Positions 42,959 through 50,941 of a DNA stretch of 64,000 nt are shown in pieces. The DNA comes from Streptomyces albofaciens JCM 4342 (GTDB lineage: Bacteria; Actinomycetota; Actinomycetes; Streptomycetales; Streptomycetaceae): positions 3,063,001 through 3,127,000 of the forward strand of contig NZ_PDCM01000002.1 of NCBI RefSeq assembly GCF_008634025.1, written 5' to 3'. Under the pieces are notes generated by a model. The model saw only the letters and a list, made by a program, of their open reading frames with translations, was not told where the DNA came from and did not search any database. The position numbers and the translations under genes were made by a program. Each line of letters begins with the position of its first letter. The first letter of the stretch is position 1.

Positions 42959-43822
42959 GTGGACATGCTTTGGGGCTCGGGGAGGGACGTCCAGGCGGAG
43001 CTGGCTCGCCGCCGTGCGGCCAGGGCCCGGCAGCGTGCCGAGCACGCCGCCGCGTGCGCCGAGCAGCAGGAAATCCTGGCGGCCTCGGTCGGCAGAGAGC
43101 TGCACCAGCATCTGGCGGACGCCTACCGCCGCTCCGCCGAGTGCCACCTGTCCTCCGCCCGGCTCCAGGAGGCGTACGCCGAGCGGATGAGCGCCTGGGG
43201 CGGCGACGAGACCAGCCGGCCGCGCTTCATGACGGGGGTGGCGGAGGCCTGCGGGACGCCCAGCGCGGCCCTCACGCTGATGAACGCCGACCACGGCCAG
43301 CTCTCCGTCGCCTCGTCCGACGCGCCCTCCCGGACCGCGCAGGACCTGGAGTTCATGCTCGGTGAGGGGCCGGCCCACGACGCGTCGGTGAGCGGCCGCC
43401 TGGTCGCCGCGAGCGGGCGGGCCATCGAGCGCCGCTGGCCCGCCTTCGGGCCCGCGCTGACCTCGCTGGGCATCCGCGAGGTGATCACCGCCCCGCTGCG
43501 TACGGAAGGCAGCTGCATCGGCGCGCTCGCGGTCTACGACCCGGGCGCCGGACCGGCCGCCGCCGACACGCTCGCGGTCATCGCCGACGCCCTCACCCGC
43601 ACGGTGCTCCTCGGCCCCGACGCCGACCCCGAGCTGTACGAAGGCGCCGACCACCGCGATTGCGTCCAGCAGGCCGCCGGCATGCTCTCCGTCCAGGCCG
43701 GCTGCCGGGTGCAGGACGCGCTCGCACTGATCAAAGCACGGGCATTCGCCGACGGGCAGGCGCCGGACGCCGTCGCACGGCGGATCATCGACGGCACGCT
43801 GAAACTCGCCCAGGGCAGCTGA
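42959..43822 (+). CDS. GAF-ANTAR regulator
   Basis: 287 residues. A helical Arg/Ala-rich N-terminus (~1-70) precedes a GAF domain (~85-220, with L-E-F-M-L-G-E-G-P-A-H-D and V-I-T-A-P-L-R) and a C-terminal ANTAR helix bundle (C-V-Q-Q-A-A-G-M-L-S-V-Q-A-G-C). ANTAR domains bind RNA hairpins to control transcription termination. GTG 42959 has GGGAG at 8 nt; ATG 42965 is possible. It follows cheR by 21 bases, so it is likely part of that operon. Confidence 0.85.
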   Translation: MDMLWGSGRDVQAELARRRAARARQRAEHAAACAEQQEILAASVGRELHQHLADAYRRSAECHLSSARLQEAYAERMSAWGGDETSRPRFMTGVAEACGTPSAALTLMNADHGQLSVASSDAPSRTAQDLEFMLGEGPAHDASVSGRLVAASGRAIERRWPAFGPALTSLGIREVITAPLRTEGSCIGALAVYDPGAGPAAADTLAVIADALTRTVLLGPDADPELYEGADHRDCVQQAAGMLSVQAGCRVQDALALIKARAFADGQAPDAVARRIIDGTLKLAQGS

Positions 43823-43844
43823 ACCCACGAGGGGACTCCCACCC

Positions 43845-44576
43845 ATGACCACAGCTCCGCACCACCTCGCGTCCGTGTTCGTGGAGCTGGCGGGCGGCGG
43901 CGCACCGGGACCGCCCGGCGTGCCCACCCTGCTGGCCCGGCTCACCGAGCGCAGCCGGGAACTGCTCGGGGTCCGGGCGACCGCGGTCACCTTCTCCCCC
44001 GGCGCCCGGGACGCCCCTCAAGTGGCGGCCTCCGGGCCGGGCCTGCGCCGCCTCGAACAGGACGCGGTCGCCTGGCAGGAGGGGCCGGGCCATGCCTGCC
44101 GCCACTCCGGCCGGACACTCGGGGACACGCTTCTGACCGGGACGACGGCCCGGCAGCGCTGGCCGCGCTACACGCCGCGCGCGCTCCGGCTGGGCTGCTC
44201 GCGCGTCGCCGCGCTGCCGATACGGGGTCACACCGGACCGGTCGGCGCCCTGGTCCTGCTGGGCTCCCGGCAGACCCCGCTGACCGGCGACCTGATGGCG
44301 CTGGGCCAGTCGCTGGCGGACTTCGCCGCGGTGACGCTGCTGCGCGAGCACGAGGTCGAGGCGGGCCGGGTGCTCGCGGCCCAGTTGGAGCACGCCCTGG
44401 CCAACCGGGTCGTCATCGAGCAGGCCAAGGGCGCGCTGACCGCCCGGCACGCCCTCTCCCCCGACGCCGCGTTCACCGTGCTCCGCGGCTACGCCCGCTC
44501 CCACCAGCGGCTGCTGACCGAGGTCGCCCGCGAGGTGGTCGAAGGCCGGCTCGACCCGGGGCGGCCGCAGGAGTAA
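43845..44576 (+). CDS. GAF-ANTAR regulator
   Basis: 243 residues. GAF (~20-165; W-Q-E-G-P-G-H-A-C, V-A-A-L-P-I) and ANTAR (~185-235; R-V-V-I-E-Q-A-K-G-A-L-T-A-R-H-A-L-S-P-D-A-A-F). The ANTAR motif is closer to consensus than that of the preceding gene. It follows that gene by 22 bp, forming a four-gene unit with cheB and cheR. The GAF ligand is unknown. Confidence 0.9.
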   Translation: MTTAPHHLASVFVELAGGGAPGPPGVPTLLARLTERSRELLGVRATAVTFSPGARDAPQVAASGPGLRRLEQDAVAWQEGPGHACRHSGRTLGDTLLTGTTARQRWPRYTPRALRLGCSRVAALPIRGHTGPVGALVLLGSRQTPLTGDLMALGQSLADFAAVTLLREHEVEAGRVLAAQLEHALANRVVIEQAKGALTARHALSPDAAFTVLRGYARSHQRLLTEVAREVVEGRLDPGRPQE

Positions 44577-44613
44577 CGCACCCGCGGGGCCGCGGGTGCC
44601 GCCGCGCCCCCGC

Positions 44614-45573
44614 TCACCTCCCGATCGCCAACGGTCCCTCGTTCCGCACCAGCCACTCCCGGTATGCCGTGCTCTCCCAGGCCACCTCCATGTAGGAGGC
44701 GGTGAGGTCGGCGAAGAGGGCGTCGGCGGGGGCGGCCGGGGCGGCGCCGGGGCGGTGGGCCATGAAGAGGCGGACGGCCAGCGGGTCACCGCGCAGGGGG
44801 CGGACGGCCATGCCGTACCGGGGGCGGGACGTCGGCTGGCAAGGGGTGACCACCTCGCCCGCCGCGACCAGGTCGGCAGCGGTGAGGTAGTCCCCGTGCA
44901 CCACCCGGGGATCCAGGCCCGCCGCCGCGAAGACCCGGCGCAGCCCGGTCCACTCGCCGTCCACCGACGGGTCGACCATCCACTGGTCACCGGCCAGGTC
45001 GGCGAGATCGACCACCGGGTGGCGGGCCGCCGGGTGGTTCACGGGCAGGGCGACGAACTGCGGTTCGCGGGCGAGGAGTTCCCGCTCGACCAGCCCGTCG
45101 GGGCGGCGCAGCGGCGCCCCCTCCACCTCGTGGACGAAGGCCACGTCGAGCTGGCCCATCGCCACCATCTGGAGCAGCGCGTTGGCGGACACGTCGATGC
45201 GGATGGTGGTGTCGGTGTCGGGCAGCCTGGCCCGCAGCCGCCGCAGCCAGCCCGCCACGGCCCGGCTGCTGGTGCTGCCGATGCGCAGCGCCGAGCCGCC
45301 GGACCGCAGCGAGGCGGAGGCGAGCTCGTCGACCAGCGCCCGCATGTCGGCCACGATCGGCCGGGCCCGGCTCAGCACGGAGTGCCCCAGCGGCGTCGGC
45401 CTGCTGCCGGTCCGCTCGCGGAAGAACAACTGGCCACCCAGGGCGTTCTCGATGCGGCGGAGCTGTGCCGTCAGGGAGGGCTGGGTCATGCCCAGCTGCC
45501 GGGCCGCCTTGCGTACGCTGCCGGCGTCGGCGATCGCGCACAGCGCACGAAGGTGCCTCACTTCGAGCTCCAC
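44614..45573 (-). CDS. snpR: LysR-family regulator of the snapalysin gene
   Basis: 319 residues. [17 protein letters not shown] near the N-terminus, then a LysR effector domain. It starts [10 protein letters not shown] at GTG 45573. It is divergent from the snapalysin gene, the known arrangement where the LysR protein activates the small neutral protease in S. lividans and relatives. The name follows that arrangement. Confidence 0.88.
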   Translation of the reverse strand: MELEVRHLRALCAIADAGSVRKAARQLGMTQPSLTAQLRRIENALGGQLFFRERTGSRPTPLGHSVLSRARPIVADMRALVDELASASLRSGGSALRIGSTSSRAVAGWLRRLRARLPDTDTTIRIDVSANALLQMVAMGQLDVAFVHEVEGAPLRRPDGLVERELLAREPQFVALPVNHPAARHPVVDLADLAGDQWMVDPSVDGEWTGLRRVFAAAGLDPRVVHGDYLTAADLVAAGEVVTPCQPTSRPRYGMAVRPLRGDPLAVRLFMAHRPGAAPAAPADALFADLTASYMEVAWESTAYREWLVRNEGPLAIGR

Positions 45574-45640
45574 GGCCGGAGCATAACGACGTTTGCGCAC
45601 GTCACACCAGACTCTCCGGCCAGGCTGAGGTCTCTTTCCG

Positions 45641-45657
45641 CCAGGGGTATCGCCTGG
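45641..45657. promoter_or_regulatory. LysR-type operator candidate before snpA
   Basis: CCAGG (45641-45645) and CCTGG (45653-45657) flank GGTATCG; a second GCTATCGCCAG follows directly. It lies in the divergent region between snpR and snpA. LysR sites of this spacing are usual, but the repeat is short. Confidence 0.35.
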
Positions 45658-45797
45658 TGCTATCGCCAGCTGTGATCTCCGTGCCCCTCGTGGATCTCGA
45701 ACAGACTCTCCCGCACCACGAGTTCATCCGCAGGGCCCCGGCCGCCGCCCCACACGGCGACCGTACGGCCCCACGGACGATAAGGAGTCCCCCCACC

Positions 45798-46445
45798 ATG
45801 AGATCTCCCAGGACGGCCCTGTCGGCAGCGCTCGGCCTCGGGCTCGCCGCCACCCTGGCCGCCGCGGCCCCCGCGACGGCGGCCTCCGTGTCCGCCGCTC
45901 CCCAGGCCCACCGGGTCACGGCCGCCGCCTACGTCGGCTCGGCCGCCGAGAAGGCCGACACGAAGGCGTTCTTCCAGGCGGTCATGAAGTCGGTCAAGGC
46001 CAAGCGGGCCGCGCACCCGGGCCTGAAGACCGTCACCGTCACCTATGACGCGAGCGCGGCGCCGACGTTCAAGAGCCAGATAGCCAAGAGCGCCCAGATC
46101 TGGAACGGCGCGGTGCAGAACGTCAAGCTCCAGGAAGGCAGCGGCGGCGACTTCCAGTACCGCGAGGGCAACGACGCCCGCGGCTCGTACGCCAGCACCG
46201 ACGGCCACGGCAAGGGCTTCGTCTTCCTGGACTACCAGCAGAACCAGGAGTACGACTCGGTCCGCGTGACCACCCACGAGACCGGCCACGTGCTGGGCCT
46301 GCCGGACCACTACGAGGGTCCGTGCAGCGAGCTGATGTCCGGCGGCGGCCCCGGCCCGTCCTGCACGAACGCCCAGCCGGACCGGACCGAGCGGGCCAAG
46401 GTGGACCAGCTCTGGGCCAACGGCCTCAAGGGCGTACGGTTCTGA
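45798..46445 (+). CDS. snpA: Snapalysin, small extracellular neutral metalloprotease
   Basis: 215 residues. A signal peptide (~1-29, M-R-S-P-R-T then Ala/Leu core) and a short propeptide precede the M7 catalytic domain. The zinc site is H160-E161-T-G-H164 with Asp170 as third ligand ([11 protein letters not shown]), the snapalysin hallmark. Cys176 and Cys189 likely form its disulfide. ATG 45798 follows AAGGAG. Secreted by the Sec route; probably activated by the divergent LysR protein. Confidence 0.97.
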   Translation: MRSPRTALSAALGLGLAATLAAAAPATAASVSAAPQAHRVTAAAYVGSAAEKADTKAFFQAVMKSVKAKRAAHPGLKTVTVTYDASAAPTFKSQIAKSAQIWNGAVQNVKLQEGSGGDFQYREGNDARGSYASTDGHGKGFVFLDYQQNQEYDSVRVTTHETGHVLGLPDHYEGPCSELMSGGGPGPSCTNAQPDRTERAKVDQLWANGLKGVRF

Positions 46446-46533
46446 CCGGCGTCGTCCCCCGGCAGGTCCGGTAAGGCGTGCCAGCGCCACGGACCCGGAA
46501 ATCTACGGTGCGCGAGCACCACGGTCCGACAGC

Positions 46534-46580
46534 GCCTACGCGCGCGGCGGGTTCACCGGAGCCCTGCCGTGCGCGTAGGC
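46534..46580. terminator. Hairpin between snpA and acetyltransferase gene
   Basis: GCCTACGCGC (46534-46543) and GCGCGTAGGC (46571-46580) are exact complements with a long loop. It lies between converging genes, about 90 bases after snpA. Confidence 0.55.
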
Positions 46581-46613
46581 GTTCCGCACACTTCGCGCCG
46601 TTGCGCCCGTGCC

Positions 46614-47159
46614 TCAGTGCGCCAGCTCGCGGCTCCACGCCTCCAGTACGGGGTCGCCGTCGTCGGAGCGGCGCAGCCGGCCGGCCGGCTGCCATCCCCA
46701 GGCCCGTACCGTGGAGCGCGCCGCCACGTTGGTCATGTCGACCAGGGTGACGGCCATGACGGCGGTGCTCCGGATCAGCAGGGTCTCCTGGAGCCGGGTG
46801 GCGACATGGCCGCGCCGGTGGGTGGGCAGCACCATCAGTTCGGCGACGACGAACACCCGACCGGAGGCCGTCAGTTCCTCCACGTCGCGGGGGACCTGGC
46901 CGTTGAATCCCTGCCACAGCCGGCCGTCCCGCTCGGCGGGGAAGCCGTAGGCGCAGCCGACCAGCGCCGGGTCGCTGGCGATCACCATCTCGAAGCCGGG
47001 GCGCTGGACGTGCTCGGCGAACCGCTGCAGAAAGGCCCCCCGTTCGCGGAACTCCTCGCCCGAGGGTTCGCGGTACGCCTCGACGTACAGGTCGGCGACG
47101 GCCTCGCGCTGTGCCTCGGCCTGCCACCGGGTCAGGCGCCGCAAGAAGACTTCTGCCAT
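46614..47159 (-). CDS. GNAT-family N-acetyltransferase
   Basis: 181 residues. The core motif is V-A-E-L-M-V-L-P-T-H-R-R-G-H-V-A-T-R-L (acetyl-CoA binding R-R-G-H-V-A), followed by V-T-L-V-D-M-T-N-V-A-A-R and G-W-Q-P-A-G. The N-terminal Y-R-E-P-S-G-E-E-F is typical of a subgroup in Streptomyces. ATG 47159 with GGGAGGG upstream. The substrate is unknown. Confidence 0.88.
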   Translation of the reverse strand: MAEVFLRRLTRWQAEAQREAVADLYVEAYREPSGEEFRERGAFLQRFAEHVQRPGFEMVIASDPALVGCAYGFPAERDGRLWQGFNGQVPRDVEELTASGRVFVVAELMVLPTHRRGHVATRLQETLLIRSTAVMAVTLVDMTNVAARSTVRAWGWQPAGRLRRSDDGDPVLEAWSRELAH

Positions 47160-47185
47160 CCGGCCCTCCCACAAGGTCCCAGAAA

Positions 47186-47929
47186 TCACCTTCGGTTGAG
47201 GAAGTACTCCTCCACGAGGCCGCTGTCGAGCGTGCCGTCGACGACCTGGCGGGCCAGGTCGGGCAGTCGGCGGCGGTGGGCGCGCGCGTAGGACCGGAGG
47301 TTTTCGAACGCCTCGTCCACACTCGTCCCCCAGCGTTCGGCGAGGATGCCCTTGGCCTGTTCGATGACGATGCGGGAGCTGAGCGCGTTCCGCAACTGCG
47401 TGCGCTCGATGTGGCCGCGCTCCAGACCGCGCTGCTGTATGACGGTGACGGTCAGCAGGTCGGCCAGCGACCGGGCGAACGCCCCGCCCCGCTCGCCGAG
47501 GGGCGCGGTCCCGGCGCAGAAGAGGACGACGACGCCGACGGCCCGGGAGCGCAGCCGCATCGGTACGACGTGTGCCGTCAGGTAGCCGTGCTCGCGTGCG
47601 AGGGCGGTGAACCGCGGCCACCGTGCGGCGGTGCGCGGGTCGGTCAGGGCGATGTCGGTCTCGGCCACGCCGCTGCGGTGGCAGTCCGCGTACGGGGACC
47701 GGATGTCGACCGGTCCGGCCTGCTCCAGCAGGCGGGCGGTGTCGGCGGAGGCCGCCATCACGTGCAGTCGGTCCTCGGCGTCGGCGAGGAGCACGGCGGC
47801 CGCGTCGGCGCCGACCAGGTCGGCGCAGTGGGCGGAGAGCCGGCGCAGCAGGCCGGCGGTGTCCACGTCGCCGACGGCTCCCCCCGGCTGGTCCGCCCGA
47901 GCCGTTGCCAGGCACTCTTCCCGGGCCAT
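47186..47929 (-). CDS. GAF-ANTAR regulator
   Basis: 247 residues. The GAF domain (~20-165; L-V-G-A-D-A-A-A-V-L-L-A-D and H-V-V-P-M-R-L-R) and the ANTAR domain (~185-235; R-I-V-I-E-Q-A-K-G-I-L-A-E-R-W-G-T) are close to consensus. I take ATG 47929; ATG 47938 in frame lies directly on the ribosome site GGGAGAGGG. Third ANTAR protein in the window. Same strand as the acetyltransferase 26 bp away, which it may control. Confidence 0.9.
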   Translation of the reverse strand: MAREECLATARADQPGGAVGDVDTAGLLRRLSAHCADLVGADAAAVLLADAEDRLHVMAASADTARLLEQAGPVDIRSPYADCHRSGVAETDIALTDPRTAARWPRFTALAREHGYLTAHVVPMRLRSRAVGVVVLFCAGTAPLGERGGAFARSLADLLTVTVIQQRGLERGHIERTQLRNALSSRIVIEQAKGILAERWGTSVDEAFENLRSYARAHRRRLPDLARQVVDGTLDSGLVEEYFLNRR

Positions 47930-48047
47930 GCAAACCATCCCTCTCCCTCGTCGGCCGACGGTGCCCGTCCTCGTCTTCGGGTCGCGGTCGCATGGCTACT
48001 ATGCCCCGGGCAAACCATTCACGGGGAGACCCGCGGCAACGCACGGT

Positions 48048-48452
48048 TCACGGGGAGCAGTTCGCCATCTGGTCGCAGCGCGCGTCCCGCACGGTGGCGT
48101 AGCGGGGGAACCGGCCGGTCAGCCGGGTGGCGGTGAACAGGGTGGCGATGCCGCGCTGGGCGTGTACGACGCGGAGCCAGCCGCCCTGTTCCACGGCCCA
48201 GGCCTGCGCGTCGCACAGCTCCCGCAGTGCGGCGCAGTCCATGAAGGTCACCGCGCCGAGGTCGACGATCAGCCGGGGCGCGCCGGTGGAGCGGCGGTGG
48301 CCCTGGCGCAGCAGGTCACGGAAGCGCGGCGCCGTCATGACGTCCAGCTCCCCTTCGGGCCGCACTACTTCGATCTTGCTCACGCCGGTCCGGCGGTGAA
48401 GGTCCATGCGGTGAAGGTCCATGCGGTGAAGGTCCATACGGTGGAGGTCCAT
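48048..48452 (-). CDS. STAS-domain protein (anti-sigma factor antagonist-like)
   Basis: 134 residues from ATG 48452. The first 20 are M-D-L-H-R repeated four times. The STAS domain follows (V-R-P-E-G-E-L-D, L-I-V-D-L-G-A-V-T-F-M-D-C-A-A-L). The position normally held by the phosphorylated Ser is Cys73, so control by kinase phosphorylation is doubtful. There are four in-frame ATGs 15 bases apart; the true start is uncertain, and the domain itself is present from any of them. GGGCGGG upstream of 48452 is the best ribosome site. Confidence 0.85.
   Translation of the reverse strand: MDLHRMDLHRMDLHRMDLHRRTGVSKIEVVRPEGELDVMTAPRFRDLLRQGHRRSTGAPRLIVDLGAVTFMDCAALRELCDAQAWAVEQGGWLRVVHAQRGIATLFTATRLTGRFPRYATVRDARCDQMANCSP
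48393..48452 (-). repeat. 4 x 15-bp tandem repeat at the start of the STAS gene
   Basis: ATGGACCTTCACCGC, exact in two copies and near-exact in the other two, begins at 48452, 48437, 48422 and 48407 on the minus strand. Each unit carries an in-frame ATG. Short-repeat slippage would alter the N-terminus length without breaking the frame. Confidence 0.9.
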
Positions 48453-48664
48453 AGCGATCCCGCCCCTGACGTCGAACGTGCACGTACTGACTCGTATTCG
48501 TGCGAACCGGGGTCCGGGGCACCGCGCCACCAGCGTATTCCGGCCCGGCGTCGGACGGCGGTGAAGAAAGGTTCCGTTCGAAACTCGGCCCCATTCGTTC
48601 ACCCGTGCGGGTGTGGCGTCGCACGGACGAGCCCACCCGGCGCGCCCGGTCCCGCCGGTGCCCC

Positions 48665-49039
48665 TCAGCCCCAGAGCAGGTGGGCGAGTCCCACACCGGC
48701 GAACACCGCGCCGAGGGCGGCGGCCACGCTCGCCACCGCGTTGGCCGCGGCCGGCCACCGCGCGCCGTCGGCGGCCAGCCGGAGCGTCTCGTACGAGAAG
48801 GTCGAGTACGTCGTCAGCGCGCCGCACAGGCCGGTGCCGGCCAGCAGGAGCAGCCGCGAGGATCCGGCGCCCGCCGCCACCGCGCCGGTGACCAGGCCCA
48901 GCACCAGCGAGCCGACGACGTTGACCGCGAACGTGCCCCAGGGGAACACCGTGTCGTGCCGGGCCTGTACGAAGCGGTCGGCCAGGAACCGCAGCGGCGC
49001 GCCGGCCATCGCGCCGACCACGACGAGGAGCCAGTTCAC
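48665..49039 (-). CDS. crcB: Fluoride channel CrcB/FluC subunit
   Basis: 124 residues, four membrane helices. A G-A-P-L-R-F near the start, [10 protein letters not shown] (pore Asn) and T-T-Y-S-T-F-S-Y-E (Phe-box region) are the FluC motifs. GTG 49039 overlaps the stop of the DUF190 gene (GTGA). Exports fluoride, probably paired with the other CrcB here. Confidence 0.95.
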   Translation of the reverse strand: MNWLLVVVGAMAGAPLRFLADRFVQARHDTVFPWGTFAVNVVGSLVLGLVTGAVAAGAGSSRLLLLAGTGLCGALTTYSTFSYETLRLAADGARWPAAANAVASVAAALGAVFAGVGLAHLLWG

Positions 49040-49434
49040 CGCGCGCTTCCCCCGTCCGCCGGGCCGTCGCCGTCCGCGCCCGTGCCCCCGTCCTCGCCGG
49101 ACCGGCCCCCGTACCGGATCACCTCGCAGGGTTCGAGGGTCACCAGGCCCCCGGTGACCAGTTCGTCCAGCTGCGGCAGGAAACCGCGTACCCGCTCTTC
49201 GGTGTCCACGACGACCACCGCCACGGGCAGGTCCTCGCTGAGCGAGAGCAGGCGCTGGGTGTGCACGACGGCGGAGGCGCCGAAGCCCTCGGTGCCGCGG
49301 AAGACACTGGCGCCCGCGAGACCCGCGGCGCGGGCGCGGTGCACGATCTCGGCGTACAGCGGCTTGTGGTGCCAGGTGTCGCACTCGCCCAGGTAGACGG
49401 TCAGGCGCAGCGCAGCGCCGGTAAGCCCGCTCAT
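49036..49434 (-). CDS. DUF190 protein, between two crcB genes
   Basis: 132 residues, ferredoxin-like PII-type fold: [19 protein letters not shown] and [15 protein letters not shown]190 proteins often accompany crcB and may regulate or gate the channel. The C-terminus is a Gly/Asp tail. The start overlaps the upstream crcB stop (ATGA). Confidence 0.92.
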   Translation of the reverse strand: MSGLTGAALRLTVYLGECDTWHHKPLYAEIVHRARAAGLAGASVFRGTEGFGASAVVHTQRLLSLSEDLPVAVVVVDTEERVRGFLPQLDELVTGGLVTLEPCEVIRYGGRSGEDGGTGADGDGPADGGSAR

Positions 49435-49952
49435 GCCGTCCGCCCCTCTCGTCCGTGCCGGGTCAGTACGTACCGCGTACCCGCCAGCGCGGCCCAGGCC
49501 GCCGCCAGCGCGCCGAGCAGGGTGGCCGCGAGGTAGGCCAGGGCGAGGGCCGGACGGCCGGTGGTCAGCAGGTGTTCGATGTCCACGGCGTACGTGGAGA
49601 AGGTGGTGAAGCCGCCGAGGACGCCGGTGCCGAGGAACGGGCGCAGCAGGTGGTGCGGAGTGCCCCGTTCGGTGATCACGGCCATCAGGACGCCCATCAG
49701 GGCGCAGCCGACGATGTTGATCAGCAGCGTGGCCGCGGGGAAGGTGCCGGGGGCGGTGGGCCACAGGAGGCCGGCGCCGTAGCGGGCGGCCGCGCCGGTG
49801 CCGCCGCCGAGCGCGACGGCGCCGATGACCGGCCACTGGCCCCGCCAGGGCGGTCCGGGGCGCGGGCGTTCCCGGGGCGGTGCGGTGGTGTGCGGTACGG
49901 CCGGGGCGGACGTGGCGTCGGCCGTCAGGGGGCGGGGGGCTCCGGTGCTCAT
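49431..49952 (-). CDS. crcB: Fluoride channel CrcB/FluC subunit, longer N-terminus
   Basis: 173 residues. A Pro/Ala-rich cytosolic tail of ~40 residues precedes the four helices. Motifs: [19 protein letters not shown] and T-T-F-S-T-Y-A. ATG 49952 follows AGGAG. The three genes overlap by four bases each, so they are one translation-coupled operon; two different CrcB subunits suggest a heterodimeric channel. I searched the leader for a fluoride riboswitch and did not recognise one. Confidence 0.94.
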   Translation of the reverse strand: MSTGAPRPLTADATSAPAVPHTTAPPRERPRPGPPWRGQWPVIGAVALGGGTGAAARYGAGLLWPTAPGTFPAATLLINIVGCALMGVLMAVITERGTPHHLLRPFLGTGVLGGFTTFSTYAVDIEHLLTTGRPALALAYLAATLLGALAAAWAALAGTRYVLTRHGREGRTA

Positions 49953-50061
49953 GCGTCTCCTACTCGCGCGGTGCGTGCGTGGCTGCGTTCCGCTCTGCAA
50001 GCAGGGACCGTTGGCGGTCTCCGGCGACCGCGGTTCGGGTCCGGCGGGCCCCACCGCCGGG

Positions 50062-50081
50062 CGGTGATCGGTCGATCACCG
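50062..50081. promoter_or_regulatory. Inverted repeat in the crcB / GntR divergent region
   Basis: CGGTGATCG-GT-CGATCACCG, perfect 9-bp arms. It lies 88 bases before the GntR-type start and 110 bases before crcB, so it may be an operator of the GntR regulator or a leader hairpin of the crcB mRNA. Confidence 0.45.
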
Positions 50082-50168
50082 GCGCCCTCAGGTTAACCCC
50101 GGCCGTTTGACACCGCCAAACATGGGATGTTCCCATCACCGGTGGAATCGAGAGGGAGGATGGCGTCC

Positions 50169-50900
50169 ATGCCGCTGCGCAGCACCGCCCGCACCAGCCT
50201 GGTGGGCCTGGTCATCGAGCAGATGGAACGCCTGATCGCCGAGGGCGAGTGGGCGGTCGGCGAGAAGATCCCGGCCGAGCCGGTCCTGGTCGAGACGCTG
50301 GACGTGGGCCGCAACACGGTCCGCGAGGCGGTGCGCGCCCTGGTGCACACCGGGATGCTGGAGCCGCGCCAGGGCGACGGCACGTACGTACGGGCCAGCA
50401 GCGACTTCGGGGCGGCGGTGCAGCGCAGGCTGCGCCGGGCCGCGGACCTGGAGGCGTACGAGGTGCGTGCCTCGCTGGAGCGCGACGCGGCCCGCTACGC
50501 GGCCCAGCGCCGCACCGGCGAGGACCTGGCCGCCCTGCGGTCGGCGCTCGCCGAGCGGGACCGGGCCTGGTCGAACAGCGACATCGGCGCGTTCATCGAC
50601 GCGGACGTGCGCTTCCACCGGACCGTCGCGGCGGCCGCGCACAACAGCGTGCTCGCGGAGCTGTACGAGCACCTCAGCGACGCGCTGCGCGGCACCCTCC
50701 AGGCCGTCATCCGCCGGCCGCTGCCCGATTCCGTACGCCACCAGTTCGACGCGCACACCGCCATCGTCGACGCGATCGAGGCCCGGGACCCGGACGCCGC
50801 CGAACGTGCGGCGCTGGAGCACCTGACGGAGGCCATGGACGCGCTGCGCGAGGCGCGGCCCGAGGACGGCGGACCGGCGGCGGACGCCCCCGGCGCGTGA
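50169..50900 (+). CDS. GntR/FadR-family regulator
   Basis: 243 residues. The winged helix (~10-75; L-V-G-L-V-I-E-Q-M-E-R, V-G-R-N-T-V-R-E-A-V-R-A-L) is followed by an FCD-type helical effector domain (~90-225; D-A-D-V-R-F-H-R-T-V, H-Q-F-D-A-H). ATG 50169 is chosen because GGAGG lies nine bases before it; ATG 50160 touches the ribosome site. It precedes the CynX-type transporter by 41 bp and most likely controls it. Confidence 0.9.
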   Translation: MPLRSTARTSLVGLVIEQMERLIAEGEWAVGEKIPAEPVLVETLDVGRNTVREAVRALVHTGMLEPRQGDGTYVRASSDFGAAVQRRLRRAADLEAYEVRASLERDAARYAAQRRTGEDLAALRSALAERDRAWSNSDIGAFIDADVRFHRTVAAAAHNSVLAELYEHLSDALRGTLQAVIRRPLPDSVRHQFDAHTAIVDAIEARDPDAAERAALEHLTEAMDALREARPEDGGPAADAPGA

Positions 50901-50941
50901 AGCGGGCCGGCACGTGAACCAAGCCCAGGAAGAAGAAGACC

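Noticed and set aside
40838..43990. A minus-strand open frame of 1050 codons
   Set aside because: Antisense shadow of cheB, cheR and the ANTAR gene; composition is Gly/Val/Arg/Leu-biased without motifs.
49953..50168. Fluoride riboswitch upstream of crcB
   Set aside because: The conserved GATGG and CTGATGA elements are not present in the right order; only a simple 9-bp hairpin is seen.
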